Source of the DNA: Parachlamydiales bacterium
GTDB lineage: Bacteria > Chlamydiota > Chlamydiia > Chlamydiales > SM23-39
NCBI GenBank assembly: GCA_016931275.1
Contig: JAFGFA010000020.1
Span: forward strand, 1-62,066
Direction of reading: 5' to 3'
DNA: 62,066 bases
The notes under the pieces are model-generated. The model was not told the origin of the DNA, ran no database searches, and saw only the letters and a list, made by a program, of their open reading frames with translations. Of this stretch, positions 46,424-55,163 are shown in pieces. Position 1 is the first letter of the stretch. Every line of letters starts with the position of its first letter. The translations under genes were made by a program, and so were the position numbers.

Positions 46424-47445
46424 GCATAGAAAAAGAAATAAATTCTATTCGAGAAAAGTTCTCTGAGGACCTTGGGCGTGTCGTTACTTCCAAGGACTTA
46501 GAGGAGTTGAAAGTGCGTTACCTGGGAAAAAAAGGTTCTGTAAGCGCTTTAATGATTTCTTTAAAAGATGCGGAAGATGCTCAAAAGCCTATTTTAGGAA
46601 AATCGATCAATCTTTTAAAAAATGAGATTGCTCTTGCTATCCATGAATTAATGGAAAAGATCAATAGTGCGGAGTTAGATCAAAAATTGCAAAAAGAAAA
46701 GATCGATGTTACTTTACCAGGAAAAAGACGTCGTTTAGGTCGATTGCATCCTGTCTCCCAAATGTTATATAAGGTTGTCGATGTTTTAATTGATATGGGA
46801 TTTTCCGTCCAGTTAGGTCCTGATGTGGATTCTGATTTTTATAATTTTGAAGCCCTGAATTTTCCTAAAGATCACCCTGCTCGTGATATGCAAGACACTT
46901 TTTATATCACTCATGATCTCTTATTGCGCACTCAGACCAGTAATGTTCAAGTGCGTGTTATGGAAAAAAATCCTCTTCCAATACGTATGGTGGCTCCAGG
47001 ACGATGTTTTCGCAATGAAACGGTATCAGCACGATCTCATATCTTCTTTCATCAGATTGAAGGGATTTATATTGATAAGAATGTTACCTTCGCAGATCTC
47101 CTAGCTACTCTGGACGAATTATGGAGAAGATTGTTTGAAAAGGAGATCAAAACTCGCTATCGTCCTAGCTATTTTCCCTTTGTAGAGCCGGGCATCGAGG
47201 CCGATATTTTATGTACCCAATGTCATGGAGGGGGATGTCGTTTGTGTAAGTTTTCCGGATGGCTTGAAGTGATCGGGGCAGGAATGATTCATCCAGAAGT
47301 GTTAAAAGCCGGAGGAATAGATCCGGAACAATATCAGGGGTATGCTTTTGGATTAGGCATTGAAAGGCTTACTTTGCTGCGATATGGCATTAGCGATATT
47401 CGCCGCTTTACGGAGAACGATAATCGGTTCTTGGCTCAGTTTTAG
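46420..47445 (+). CDS. pheS: Phenylalanyl-tRNA synthetase alpha subunit
   Basis: 341 residues. The N-terminal coiled coil (to about residue 85) includes LEELKVRYLGKKGSVSALMI. The class II catalytic core shows motif 2 MVAPGRCFRNETVSARSHIF, FHQIEGIYIDKNV, and motif 3 GYAFGLGIERLTLLRYGISD. A CTQCHGGGCRLC insertion with cysteines lies near residue 265, as in chlamydial and other bacterial forms. It starts inside the rplT stop. pheT is not adjacent. Confidence 0.95.
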   Translation: MSIEKEINSIREKFSEDLGRVVTSKDLEELKVRYLGKKGSVSALMISLKDAEDAQKPILGKSINLLKNEIALAIHELMEKINSAELDQKLQKEKIDVTLPGKRRRLGRLHPVSQMLYKVVDVLIDMGFSVQLGPDVDSDFYNFEALNFPKDHPARDMQDTFYITHDLLLRTQTSNVQVRVMEKNPLPIRMVAPGRCFRNETVSARSHIFFHQIEGIYIDKNVTFADLLATLDELWRRLFEKEIKTRYRPSYFPFVEPGIEADILCTQCHGGGCRLCKFSGWLEVIGAGMIHPEVLKAGGIDPEQYQGYAFGLGIERLTLLRYGISDIRRFTENDNRFLAQF

Positions 47446-47541
47446 CCATTCCTTTTCCGAATTTATTGTAAATTCTTCTTCCTAGAAAAAAACCAAATAT
47501 CATAGAATAAAACGTTATACAGGGAATGTTTCTTGTTAAAG

Positions 47542-47626
47542 GGAAGAGTGGCAGAGCGGCCGATTGCGTCTGTCTTGAAAACAGAAGACCCGCAAGGGTC
47601 CGGGGGTTCGAATCCCTCCTCTTCCG
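47542..47626 (+). tRNA. tRNA-Ser(UGA)
   Basis: Class II tRNA of 85 bases: acceptor GGAAGAG/CTCTTCC, anticodon arm TCTGT-CTTGAAA-ACAGA with anticodon TGA, long variable arm (GACCCGCAAGGGTC), T loop TTCGAAT, discriminator G. A decayed transposase begins 26 bases downstream. Confidence 0.94.
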
Positions 47627-47651
47627 AAGTTTTACATCAATAATTTCAGGA

Positions 47652-48263
47652 ATGAAATTGATAATTCCTGAAATTCAAGAACAAAAAATGACTTTTTTAA
47701 GTAATGAAGAAAGAGTTCAGCTCAAGATCTAACATAAACGAGAACGAGATGGTCGAATATGTGATAGACTGTATTGCTCTACGATAAAGGATGTCCATCC
47801 CCGCGATCGCAGAGGCTCTATTGCTCTCTGATGATGCAATCCGAAATCATATTATCGAATACAAAGAATCCGAGAAGTTAAAGCCCCAAAGTGGCGGGTC
47901 AGTAGAAAAACTGTCTTTTGAACAATCTGTACTGCTTGAAGAATATCTTCAAAGACTGTTTATCTCTATGTCAAGGACATTGTAGCGCACATAGAAGCTA
48001 CGTTTGGGATCACTTACACTGTCTCTGGTCTAAGAAACGGATTGCAAAGACACGGATTTTCTTACAAAAAGCCAGCTTTTATACCAGGCAAAGCAGATAA
48101 GGAACAACAATTGAAATGGTTGTTAGAATACGAAAAACTGCGAAGAGAGATTTCTGAGGATGAAACTATTTGCTTTATGGATGGTGTTCATCCTACTCAT
48201 AACGTACAACCTGCTTACGGATGGATCAAAAAAGACGAGAGAAAAGATCCTAGTGATGATTGA
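47652..48263 (+). pseudogene. Degraded IS630-family transposase
   Basis: Fragments in different frames read in order as one transposase of the IS630 kind. MKLIIPEIQEQK...EERVQLKI ends at a TAA replacing a lysine codon; HKRERDGR follows in the same frame; VLLYDKG in another frame; SIPAIAEALLLSDDAIRNHI in a third; then YLYVKDIVAHIEATFGITYT and SYKKPAFIPGKADKEQQLKW up to AYGWIKKDERK. I count one nonsense codon and at least three frameshifts. The C-terminal half with the last catalytic residues is missing. The first catalytic aspartate (ICFMDGVH) survives. It cannot encode an active enzyme. Confidence 0.85.
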
Positions 48264-50715
48264 TGGAAAATGTTTTTAACTGGGGATTTGTGTTATAGAT
48301 GGCTTCGATACCTTTTTCCGAAATATTTTCTGCATCCCAAAGGATGACCTGTTGTAGGTGTTTATATTTTTCTCCTAGGATTTTTAATCCCTCGTCTGTG
48401 ATATGAAGGCAGCTAAGATGAATATATTCCAAATACGGACTGCATTTTAAATGCAAAAGGCCGTTATCAGAAATGTTTTTACATCCATGCATATTTAATC
48501 GGATCAAAGAGGAGTTTTTTTCTTGAAAGGCCTTGTCGGTAAGTTTGTAAACTCCTTCTAAAGAGAGTTCTTCCAGGTATGGACAGTGTTTCATTATGGA
48601 AAGGATCGATTTATTACTGAGTTGGTATGCATGGTTCAAAGATAAACTCATTAAGCCTTTACATTTTCTTACCAAATAGGCCATGCCTTTATCGGTGATT
48701 AGAGAGCAATGGTTGAGCTTTAATATACAAAGATTGGGAACCATTTTTGCAATTTGTATCAAACTTTTATCTGTTATTTTGCTATGTGAGATCTCTATGA
48801 GGAAGGGATGTGGATTTTTTTTCAAAGTATCGATGAGTTTTTCATCGGTAGTGTTCTTTAAGATCAGTTGGGGGGTGCCGCTCATTTGAGGAGTAAATCG
48901 CTTTTCTTGATAGAGCTCATTAAAGAAATTATAAAACTCTTTAGCCTGAGAGTGCAGGGTTTTTGTTTTTTCATAGTCCTGAAAAGATTGATTGCAGGTT
49001 TCCTGGGGGTCTATAGATAGATCATATAGAAAATGATCTTCGGTCGTAATGTTGTATATGTATTTATTGTTTCCGTTTCGTAACCCGAAGTACCCCTGTT
49101 CATAAGGATTGTTAAAATAGACGTTTTTCGGAATATTTCGGGCTAAACTTTTGCCAATGCTGTGATGAAAACCCTCGAGATGTAAAAGATCCATCACAGT
49201 TGGAAGAAGATCTACCTGGGAGCCAATATCATTGATTACGTGAGGTTGTATATCAGCACCTAAAATAAGCAGAGGAATTTTAATATTTTCTTCGTACAAG
49301 TATCTTTGATTGGAATAATTTTTATTATGTTCTCCCATGGGTTGACCATGATCGGCCAGGATGAATATTAATGATTTTTCTAAGAAGCCTTTGTTCTGGA
49401 GGGTATCTAAAAAAAGACCTAATGCATGATCGCTATAATGAAAGGTTTCTAAAAAGCGAGAATATGTGCCGGATGCAGGAAATGAAGGAGACTTAAAATA
49501 ATCCGGTTTATGCCAGGGGTGATGATTAGAAATTGTAAACAGGCTTAAAAAAACGGACGAGGTCTGTTTTTCCAGCCAATCAGTTGCGTATTGCATGAGG
49601 TATTCATCATGCAATCCCCAGCTGGTAGACAAAGAATGAGAGAATTTTTTTTCAATGGTCTTTTTGCCGATGACCTCGTCAAAACCATGGTTTTTAAAAA
49701 AAGAGAGCTGATTTTCAAAGGTAAGGTTCCCATTATGAATCATTGCTGTTTTGTAATGGTAACTTTTCATGATCTGGGGAAGGCCAATGAGAGGATAATC
49801 ATCATATTTGGCAAGGTTGGAAATGGAAAAAGGAGGGAAAATCCCGAAAAAGGAGGAAAAGAAAGATTTATGGGTTAAAACACCGTTGGCATAAAAATTT
49901 TTAAATAAAATACCTTTTTTAGCATAGGCGTCAAAACAGGGGCTAGCGCCTATTTCTCCTTGAATAGATCCAATATTTTTTGTTCTGAACGACTCCATGA
50001 AAATAAAAATGAGATGAGGTTTTTCTTTTGAAAATTTTGTAGAGAAAGTTTGCGGACCTGAAAATCCTTCCGAGAATCGTAATAAGGGGTATTGGGACGA
50101 AAGAAAATGGGATTTTTCCTCATTAAAATGAATCGGCATCTTTTTTTTGTTTTTTCTTCTGACAAGGGACAATAGTTTTTTACAATAATAGGCTTCGTCC
50201 AAGAAGAAAACAGGGGTGATGAAATAGCGGGAAGATTTTTCCATTTTTAAAAATCCAAAGATACTTGCAATACCGGCACAGACAAAAATAGTGATCCATA
50301 ATGATGAGGGACAGTTGTTTATAGAATCTTGGAAAAATTGATAGAGAATAAAATCATAGATGAATGTCCCAAGAATAATATGATAGGTTTCTTTACGTGG
50401 GAGTTCTTTTGCAGAATGATAAAAAGAATTAAAACTTTTTAGAAATCGTAGAAAAGAAAATTGCATTCGAATGTTTCTGAATTTGAAAAGAACAATGTCC
50501 GCAATCATGTATCCTTGTAGGAACAACAAGAGGATAAAAGATAAAGAGAGTGAAATAGAAGAGAATCCGATCAACAAGAAAGTAATCTGTAAGGCTATAA
50601 AAAAAGCTATTATAAGGCTTAATCCATATGTAACAAAAGAGTAATGAGAATGTTTTTTAATGAAACAATATTGAAATAATAGAAGAAATAAAAACATTCC
50701 TACTAAAAAAGACAT
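48250..50715 (-). CDS. LtaS-like membrane sulfatase fused to leucine-rich repeats
   Basis: 821 residues. Residues 1-185 hold about five membrane helices (MSFLVGMFLFLLLFQYCF first). Residues 235-560 are an alkaline-phosphatase-superfamily domain like lipoteichoic acid synthase: HLIFIFMESFRTKNIG, LFKNFYANGVLTHKSFFSSF with the probable nucleophile, ISNHHPWHKPDYF, and FILADHGQPMGEHNK. From about 640 come five or six cysteine-containing leucine-rich repeats of the F-box/AMN1 kind, for example LKLNHCSLITDKGMAYLVRK and LSLEGVYKLTDKAFQE. Such enzymes transfer phosphoglycerol or phosphoethanolamine to envelope glycans outside the inner membrane. The C-terminus touches the transposase relic, so the repeat tail may be cut short. 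Confidence 0.8.
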   Translation of the reverse strand: MSFLVGMFLFLLLFQYCFIKKHSHYSFVTYGLSLIIAFFIALQITFLLIGFSSISLSLSFILLLFLQGYMIADIVLFKFRNIRMQFSFLRFLKSFNSFYHSAKELPRKETYHIILGTFIYDFILYQFFQDSINNCPSSLWITIFVCAGIASIFGFLKMEKSSRYFITPVFFLDEAYYCKKLLSLVRRKNKKKMPIHFNEEKSHFLSSQYPLLRFSEGFSGPQTFSTKFSKEKPHLIFIFMESFRTKNIGSIQGEIGASPCFDAYAKKGILFKNFYANGVLTHKSFFSSFFGIFPPFSISNLAKYDDYPLIGLPQIMKSYHYKTAMIHNGNLTFENQLSFFKNHGFDEVIGKKTIEKKFSHSLSTSWGLHDEYLMQYATDWLEKQTSSVFLSLFTISNHHPWHKPDYFKSPSFPASGTYSRFLETFHYSDHALGLFLDTLQNKGFLEKSLIFILADHGQPMGEHNKNYSNQRYLYEENIKIPLLILGADIQPHVINDIGSQVDLLPTVMDLLHLEGFHHSIGKSLARNIPKNVYFNNPYEQGYFGLRNGNNKYIYNITTEDHFLYDLSIDPQETCNQSFQDYEKTKTLHSQAKEFYNFFNELYQEKRFTPQMSGTPQLILKNTTDEKLIDTLKKNPHPFLIEISHSKITDKSLIQIAKMVPNLCILKLNHCSLITDKGMAYLVRKCKGLMSLSLNHAYQLSNKSILSIMKHCPYLEELSLEGVYKLTDKAFQEKNSSLIRLNMHGCKNISDNGLLHLKCSPYLEYIHLSCLHITDEGLKILGEKYKHLQQVILWDAENISEKGIEAIYNTNPQLKTFSINHH

Positions 50716-50816
50716 TTTATTATCTTTGGGAGAGAGTCTTAAAAAATATTATAAATAACTATCAATTTTATCCAATAATTCTTTTTATCCAGTTTTAGTG
50801 GAATGCTATTTTTCAA

Positions 50817-50845
50817 TTGTCTATAGAGAAAATTGCTTGTATAGA
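50817..50845 (+). promoter_or_regulatory. Promoter of the unknown gene at 50882
   Basis: TTGTCT at 50817-50822 and TATAGA at 50840-50845 with a 17-base spacer. The predicted start, near 50852, excludes the longer in-frame start at 50798 and supports translation from 50882. Confidence 0.5.
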
Positions 50846-50881
50846 GTAAACTTCTTTTATCGGTGTTTAAAGAGGTGTTTT

Positions 50882-51505
50882 ATGTCTATAGCTGAAATCT
50901 GTGGTTATAGAACCATGGCGGAGGTGCCAAAATCTTGTTGTGATTTAGCCAGTGTCTTGAAACAACAGCCTGTTGTTAGAAAAAGATTTAAAAAGCTGGA
51001 TTTAGGAGAAGATAGACATTCTATGAAAATTTTCGATATTATTAGCCAGAATGCTCAGAGAATTTTTGAATCAGCATGGCCTATTAATGGTTGTGGTTTT
51101 CGTGGGTCTCAAATTAGATTGTTCTTTATGATTCAGGGTCGGAATGAATCTTCTTTTTGTTCTTCTGAACAGTTGCTGAAAATCTATCAGCAAGTTTGTT
51201 TGCATCTACGGAATGGATGGTATCGGGAAACTGAAGAAGTTGCGCAAAAGAATCAAAGGATGTTTCCTGGAAAAAATCTACATGATTGTACACTCTTGCT
51301 GAAAAAAAAATGTTTAGAAGATGAAAGAGACTTAATTCGATTGTTAGCACACAAATTTGAACTAATAGAACATATTAGATGTTATTCTCTAGAATTATTT
51401 CCGGGAGAATGTTTTCTTTTTTTGTGGGTAAAAAGTTCTGAATTTTCAAAGGTTGTTTCTCAACTCCAGCTAGAGATCCTGGATATAAATAGTTCCTCTT
51501 GTTAA
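50882..51505 (+). CDS. Protein of unknown function (207 aa)
   Basis: From the ATG at 50882 (GAGG upstream) the chain has no signal peptide or membrane helix. It contains eleven cysteines, many in pairs or near-pairs (KSCCDLAS, SSFCSSEQ), high for a cytosolic bacterial protein. Predicted mixed alpha/beta, with KIFDIISQNAQRIFESAWPI and YQQVCLHLRNGWYRETEEV. No family is recognised. Its position among accessory genes and its own promoter are the only clues. Confidence 0.6.
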   Translation: MSIAEICGYRTMAEVPKSCCDLASVLKQQPVVRKRFKKLDLGEDRHSMKIFDIISQNAQRIFESAWPINGCGFRGSQIRLFFMIQGRNESSFCSSEQLLKIYQQVCLHLRNGWYRETEEVAQKNQRMFPGKNLHDCTLLLKKKCLEDERDLIRLLAHKFELIEHIRCYSLELFPGECFLFLWVKSSEFSKVVSQLQLEILDINSSSC

Positions 51506-51586
51506 AAATCCTTTTACGATTCTTATGATGGAATTTTATTCCAGATAAGAAAAAGTTTTTTAGCTTAGAAATTAGAGAAGAGCTTG

Positions 51587-51625
51587 TATCAAATTACATT
51601 GAAAAACGTCTTTTTTAGGAAGAGA
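51587..51625. repeat. 39-base intergenic repeat, copy 2
   Basis: Shares 32 of 39 positions with 42192-42230, starting TATCAAATTACA and containing a TCTTTTTTA core. It lies just before the terminator at 51645. Confidence 0.4.
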
Positions 51626-51644
51626 ATATCAATGCTGGTAAGGT

Positions 51645-51672
51645 AAAAGGCTCCGATAAGGGAGCCTTTTTC
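51645..51672. terminator. Bidirectional Rho-independent terminator
   Basis: AAAAGGCTCC (51645-51654) and GGAGCCTTTT (51661-51670) pair perfectly over 10 bp around a GATAAG loop and are followed by TT. The A/T flanks make it work in both directions, between the convergent unknown gene and hsp20. Confidence 0.85.
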
Positions 51673-51722
51673 AAGCAGTCCATCATTTTTTCATACAGAG
51701 AGGAAATGGTCTAAGCTTTTGC

Positions 51723-52145
51723 TTATTCGACTTTAATTTCAATTTTCTTTGCTTTTTCTTTTTTGCTTTTATTGAAAGCAATTTTAAGAATTCCTTCTTT
51801 ACAAGTGGCTTCCGGTGCAAGAGATTCATCAATTCTTTCAGGGAGAGGAAGGGTGTAATAAAAGCAAGAAGCGGACTTCATATGGTATTTGACCTCTTTT
51901 TTTTCTTCCTTGCTTTCTCCTTTAATGATGAGCACTCCTTTTTCGAAGGTGATGTTGATATTTTCAGGCTTAATACCGGGAACGGCAGCTTCTACATAAA
52001 TTTTATCATTATCTTCGTAGACGCTGAGCCCGGAAGCTTCTGACTTGGAAATGAGAGGAAATGTATCCCATTCATCTCCAAAAAAAGATTTTCTCATAGT
52101 ATCTATCTCATCAAAGAGTGATGGTAAAAGTGTTGGTCTTCTCAT
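51723..52145 (-). CDS. Small heat shock protein, Hsp20/alpha-crystallin family
   Basis: 140 residues. A short N-terminal arm (LLPSLFDEIDTMRKSFFGDE) leads to an alpha-crystallin domain from about residue 38 (LSVYEDNDKIYVEAAVPGIK, then GVLIIKGESKEEKKEVKYHM, and YYTLPLPERIDESLAPEATC). The domain contains the A-x-x-x-G-I-L motif in CKEGILKIAFNK. A lysine-rich tail ends IEIKVE. It holds unfolding proteins during stress. AGGAGG precedes the ATG. A CIRCE-like operator lies 57 bases upstream. Confidence 0.93.
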   Translation of the reverse strand: MRRPTLLPSLFDEIDTMRKSFFGDEWDTFPLISKSEASGLSVYEDNDKIYVEAAVPGIKPENINITFEKGVLIIKGESKEEKKEVKYHMKSASCFYYTLPLPERIDESLAPEATCKEGILKIAFNKSKKEKAKKIEIKVE

Positions 52146-52201
52146 AATAACCTCCTAAATGTTTTTCTAAATTTGAGTATAAAAAAAAAGAAATTATTTA
52201 T

Positions 52202-52228
52202 CTAGCACTTTATCGCCTAGACTGCTAA
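52202..52228 (-). promoter_or_regulatory. CIRCE-like HrcA operator upstream of hsp20
   Basis: On the minus strand: TTAGCAGTC, nine bases, AAGTGCTAG. The CIRCE consensus is TTAGCACTC-N9-GAGTGCTAA, so the left arm matches 8 of 9 and the right 7 of 9 with the exact spacer. HrcA binding here would keep hsp20 off until heat stress. In Chlamydia CIRCE is best known at dnaK and groE; control of a small Hsp is less usual. Confidence 0.7.
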
Positions 52229-52280
52229 TTAAGTTTGCAATACGTTTAATACAAGAGGTTTAAGATGTAAAAATTTTTGG

Positions 52281-52859
52281 TTAATGAATATGTTTGGCAA
52301 CTTTTTGCATGTCGGAATATAAGATTTTTTTCATACTAGGCCTGTAGCATAAAGTTGCGGGATGGAAAAGAGGAATCAATCTTACCGTTCCATAGGAAAG
52401 AGTGATAGAATAGAGTTTGCCGTGATGATTCTGCAAGGAAGTAAAAGGGAGAGAACAAAGGGAAAAAAGAGCTTTGGCGGCATGCCTGCCGAGCGTGAGG
52501 ATTAACGAGGGTTGAATAATAGTTAGTTGCCGGATGAGGTAAGCAAAACAGGTAGAAATCTCTAGGGAGCTGGGATCTCGATTGTTGGGAGGATGGCATT
52601 TGACGATATTCGTAATATAAATGTCTTTTCTAAGAAGATGTATTGAGGAGAGCCATTGCGCTAAAATAGTGCCGGATCTGCCTATAAAAGGTTTTTTTTC
52701 TTCATCTTCTTGCTTTCCGGGCGCTTCTCCAATCATAAAAATTTTGGAATGATAAGATCCGATTCCAGGAATTGCATTTTTTCTCGATTGAAAAAGAGGA
52801 CATTTTTTACAAAGAACGATTTCTGTTTTGAGATCGCTCATTTGCTGAGATTTAGTCAT
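52281..52859 (-). CDS. Type-4 (Fe-S) uracil-DNA glycosylase
   Basis: 192 residues from the ATG at 52859; an upstream TTG is less likely. MIGEAPGKQEDEEKKPFIGR holds the uracil-binding motif, FHPATLCYRP the second active-site motif. The four cluster cysteines are in VLCKKCPLF and in VKCHPP plus the following TCFAY. It removes uracil arising from cytosine deamination in DNA. It overlaps the ferritin stop by 8 bases and is probably coupled to it. Confidence 0.93.
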   Translation of the reverse strand: MTKSQQMSDLKTEIVLCKKCPLFQSRKNAIPGIGSYHSKIFMIGEAPGKQEDEEKKPFIGRSGTILAQWLSSIHLLRKDIYITNIVKCHPPNNRDPSSLEISTCFAYLIRQLTIIQPSLILTLGRHAAKALFSLCSLPFTSLQNHHGKLYSITLSYGTVRLIPLFHPATLCYRPSMKKILYSDMQKVAKHIH

Positions 52860-53346
52860 TTTTTCTTTCGCCAAGATGTTTGTCGATAAAAAGTATGCTG
52901 GCGCCGTTTTCTTGGGTTAAAAGTAATTGGTCGATAATTGTGGCTACAGAGGCTTCTTCTTCGACCTGTTCTTGGACAAACCAATCTAAAAAGCTTTCTG
53001 TTGCAATGTCATTTTCTTTTTGCGCTAATTTTACAAGGTCATGAATCAGTTTGGTTACATGGGTTTCATGCTTAAAAGACTCCTGAAATACTTCTAGAGG
53101 AGATTTCCAATTAGAGGGGGGAGTTTCTATTTGGGTGAGTGTGACCCGGCCACCCCGATCATAGATATAGTTGAAGATTTTCATGCCGTGAGATATTTCT
53201 TCTTCTGCCTGTCTTTTCATCCAGTGGGACATTCCTTTTAAGCCCTGTGCTTCGAAATAAGCGGCCATAGATAGATATAAGTAGGCAGAGTAAAATTCAG
53301 CATTTACTTGATTATTTAAAGAGAGTTGTATCTTAGAATTTAACAT
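52852..53346 (-). CDS. ftnA: Bacterial non-haem ferritin
   Basis: 164 residues forming the four-helix ferritin bundle. The ferroxidase-site residues are visible: VNAEFYSAYLYLSMAAYF (Glu), AEEEISHGMKIF (E-x-x-H pair), KHETHVTKL and FVQEQVEEE. YIYDRGGRVTL is the family's inter-helix turn. It stores iron in the cytoplasm and would buffer the Fe demand of hydrogenase and Suf. Upstream GAGG supports the ATG. It shares an apparent two-gene unit with the uracil-DNA glycosylase. Confidence 0.94.
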   Translation of the reverse strand: MLNSKIQLSLNNQVNAEFYSAYLYLSMAAYFEAQGLKGMSHWMKRQAEEEISHGMKIFNYIYDRGGRVTLTQIETPPSNWKSPLEVFQESFKHETHVTKLIHDLVKLAQKENDIATESFLDWFVQEQVEEEASVATIIDQLLLTQENGASILFIDKHLGERKND

Positions 53347-53437
53347 GAAAAAACCTCATAATTTTTGTTCATGTTATCATATTTTCTTTTCTGTGCATTA
53401 TTTTTCTGAAAAATTATTGGAAGGAGATAGAGGTTGT

Positions 53438-54742
53438 CTACGATAATTCAATACTGGATGTCAGAGGAGTTGTAGGTCTTTTTCGAGCTTGATGTGAGAA
53501 GTTTCTTATATAATCCATGTAAGAATTATAGGCGATGTTCCAACTAAACCCTTTTTTGGGGTTGTTGAACCATCCGGCTATGAGCAAGGAGCGAATGCCG
53601 ATTCCGGCGAGGATCACGAGCAGTAATGCCAGTCCTGCAATGCCACTAAAGCTCCATCCTCCGAGAACAAAAAAAGTAGTCATTAAAGCTGCAGAGATAA
53701 ACAGAGAAACGATATGAATGATTTTTTGCTTATAACTTTGTTTTAGAATGTTGTGAAAAAGCTTTTCGGCTTTTTGGAGGGTCTTCAATTGGATATGGGG
53801 TGCTGCAGTGATAAAATTCTCTGGAGTTAGCTGAGTAATTATATTAGGGAGTTTTTGGGCTAGTTTTTGAGAAAACGGTTTTCCCACTTTTTTAGCAAGT
53901 TCATTAATTTTTCTCTGTAGAATCTTGATTTTAGTTTCATGCTGTATAAGAGAATCCAGTTGGTTAAGATGATCTTGTTCGGGGGGAGAGAAATCCAGAT
54001 ATTTCTTTTGAAGGAGTTTTAGCGCAAAAAAAAGACCTTGAGATAAGAGTGTTTGTAAGGCTTCTTTTCCAGCAGCATTGGAAACGTCTAGTTGAGATAA
54101 CGTTTCCACAAATTCTTGAAAACGAGCCTGTTCTTTTGAGGATAATAGCTCTTGATAAAGTGTTCTTTTGGATTTTACAGAGGAAATGTATTTTTGTACT
54201 TTTTTTGTTATTTTCTGTGTGTCCTGATTTTGTATATGAGCCAGTTTTATAAGTTTTTTTATATCAGAAAGAAAGGTTTTTTCAAAAGAAGTCTGTTGAA
54301 ATATCTCCTGTATGGTTAAGCCTGCTTCTAATGCGACTGCTGCGGCAGCCCCCATTCCTGTCCAATAAAGCACTTTTGATCCTAAAGGGTATGCGTAATG
54401 GATTGCTTGAGTTGCTGCTTGGGAGAAAAAAAGAAGGGCTTCTAAACTTCGAATAGAGGATGTTGTTCGGCTATGGGAATTGTTTACAGCGTGTTTGATA
54501 TGGAATATAGCTGTAAAGATAGAAGTAACGATATTGAAGATGCTGGGAGATTGTAAGGAGTCATCATATTCAATTTTGATCGTTTCTTGAGGGGGAATAT
54601 TGGTTTTAGGAGACTGATTTAACGCAAGTGTTTGGTTTGCAATATTTTCTGTTTGTTCTGTAAGAGTTTCGATTTCTTCGGGGTTTTTGATACGATAAAC
54701 ACCGGGATTCTCTGATGTTTTTGGTATAGTTCTTAAAGACAT
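53438..54742 (-). CDS. Inc-like bilobed membrane protein of unknown function
   Basis: 434 residues. The N-terminal 60 residues are polar and glutamate/threonine-rich. Moderately hydrophobic helices with alanine follow (LEALLFFSQAATQAIHYA; WTGMGAAAAVALEAGL), then a long helical/coiled middle. A classical bilobed pair of membrane helices lies at about residues 345-390 (IVSLFISAALMTTFFVLGG; AGLALLLVILAGIGIRSLL). Two closely spaced hydrophobic lobes with no signal peptide are the hallmark of chlamydial inclusion-membrane (Inc) proteins. That assignment is inference. It stands alone between ferritin and an empty 420-base region. Confidence 0.6.
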   Translation of the reverse strand: MSLRTIPKTSENPGVYRIKNPEEIETLTEQTENIANQTLALNQSPKTNIPPQETIKIEYDDSLQSPSIFNIVTSIFTAIFHIKHAVNNSHSRTTSSIRSLEALLFFSQAATQAIHYAYPLGSKVLYWTGMGAAAAVALEAGLTIQEIFQQTSFEKTFLSDIKKLIKLAHIQNQDTQKITKKVQKYISSVKSKRTLYQELLSSKEQARFQEFVETLSQLDVSNAAGKEALQTLLSQGLFFALKLLQKKYLDFSPPEQDHLNQLDSLIQHETKIKILQRKINELAKKVGKPFSQKLAQKLPNIITQLTPENFITAAPHIQLKTLQKAEKLFHNILKQSYKQKIIHIVSLFISAALMTTFFVLGGWSFSGIAGLALLLVILAGIGIRSLLIAGWFNNPKKGFSWNIAYNSYMDYIRNFSHQARKRPTTPLTSSIELS

Positions 54743-55163
54743 ATTAATGTATATTATTTATTTTTCTGTATAATTATAAAACTATTTATAAATAAAATCA
54801 AAAACATTTGTTAATATAAATAAACCTCGTTAATAAAGTTGTTTAATAAAGTTATCTTGATGCATTTTAATTGGTTGGTTTTTAAAAAAACACTTGATAT
54901 ATCTGTATAAGTCTTTGAATCATAGTTCTTTTTGTAAAAACCATCGTATGGGGTTTCTTTTTATCCTTGATCGGCAAAAAAATTTAAAAGCAGATGCGTG
55001 AATATTTGGCATGAATGTCTATTTGCTTGTAACAGGAAAAGGAAGAAACGGAAGCAAAGTAAAGGGATCTAGAAAGTTTTCTTAGAAAAAAGGATCCAAG
55101 GCAGCTTCTTTATCTGTTCACAATCTGTTTTTTATCTTTCTCCAAGGGAAAAAGAGGATCAAA
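54743..55163. other. AT-rich intergenic region, no gene seen
   Basis: About 420 bases between two minus-strand genes. The left end is very AT-rich and may hold the promoter of the Inc-like gene. The only plus-strand short frame, near 55011, has no ribosome site and is not reported as a gene. Confidence 0.4.

Noticed and set aside
47642-47675. 12-bp inverted repeat as transposon terminal repeat
   Set aside because: The two arms are only 10 bases apart and overlap the start of the transposase frame, so they form a hairpin, not the two ends of an element.
47526-47732. Plus-strand frame through tRNA-Ser
   Set aside because: The first part is the tRNA itself; only the part from 47652 belongs to the transposase relic.
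55011-55085. 24-residue plus-strand frame in the 420-base gap
   Set aside because: No ribosome site, no recognisable composition, too short to support.
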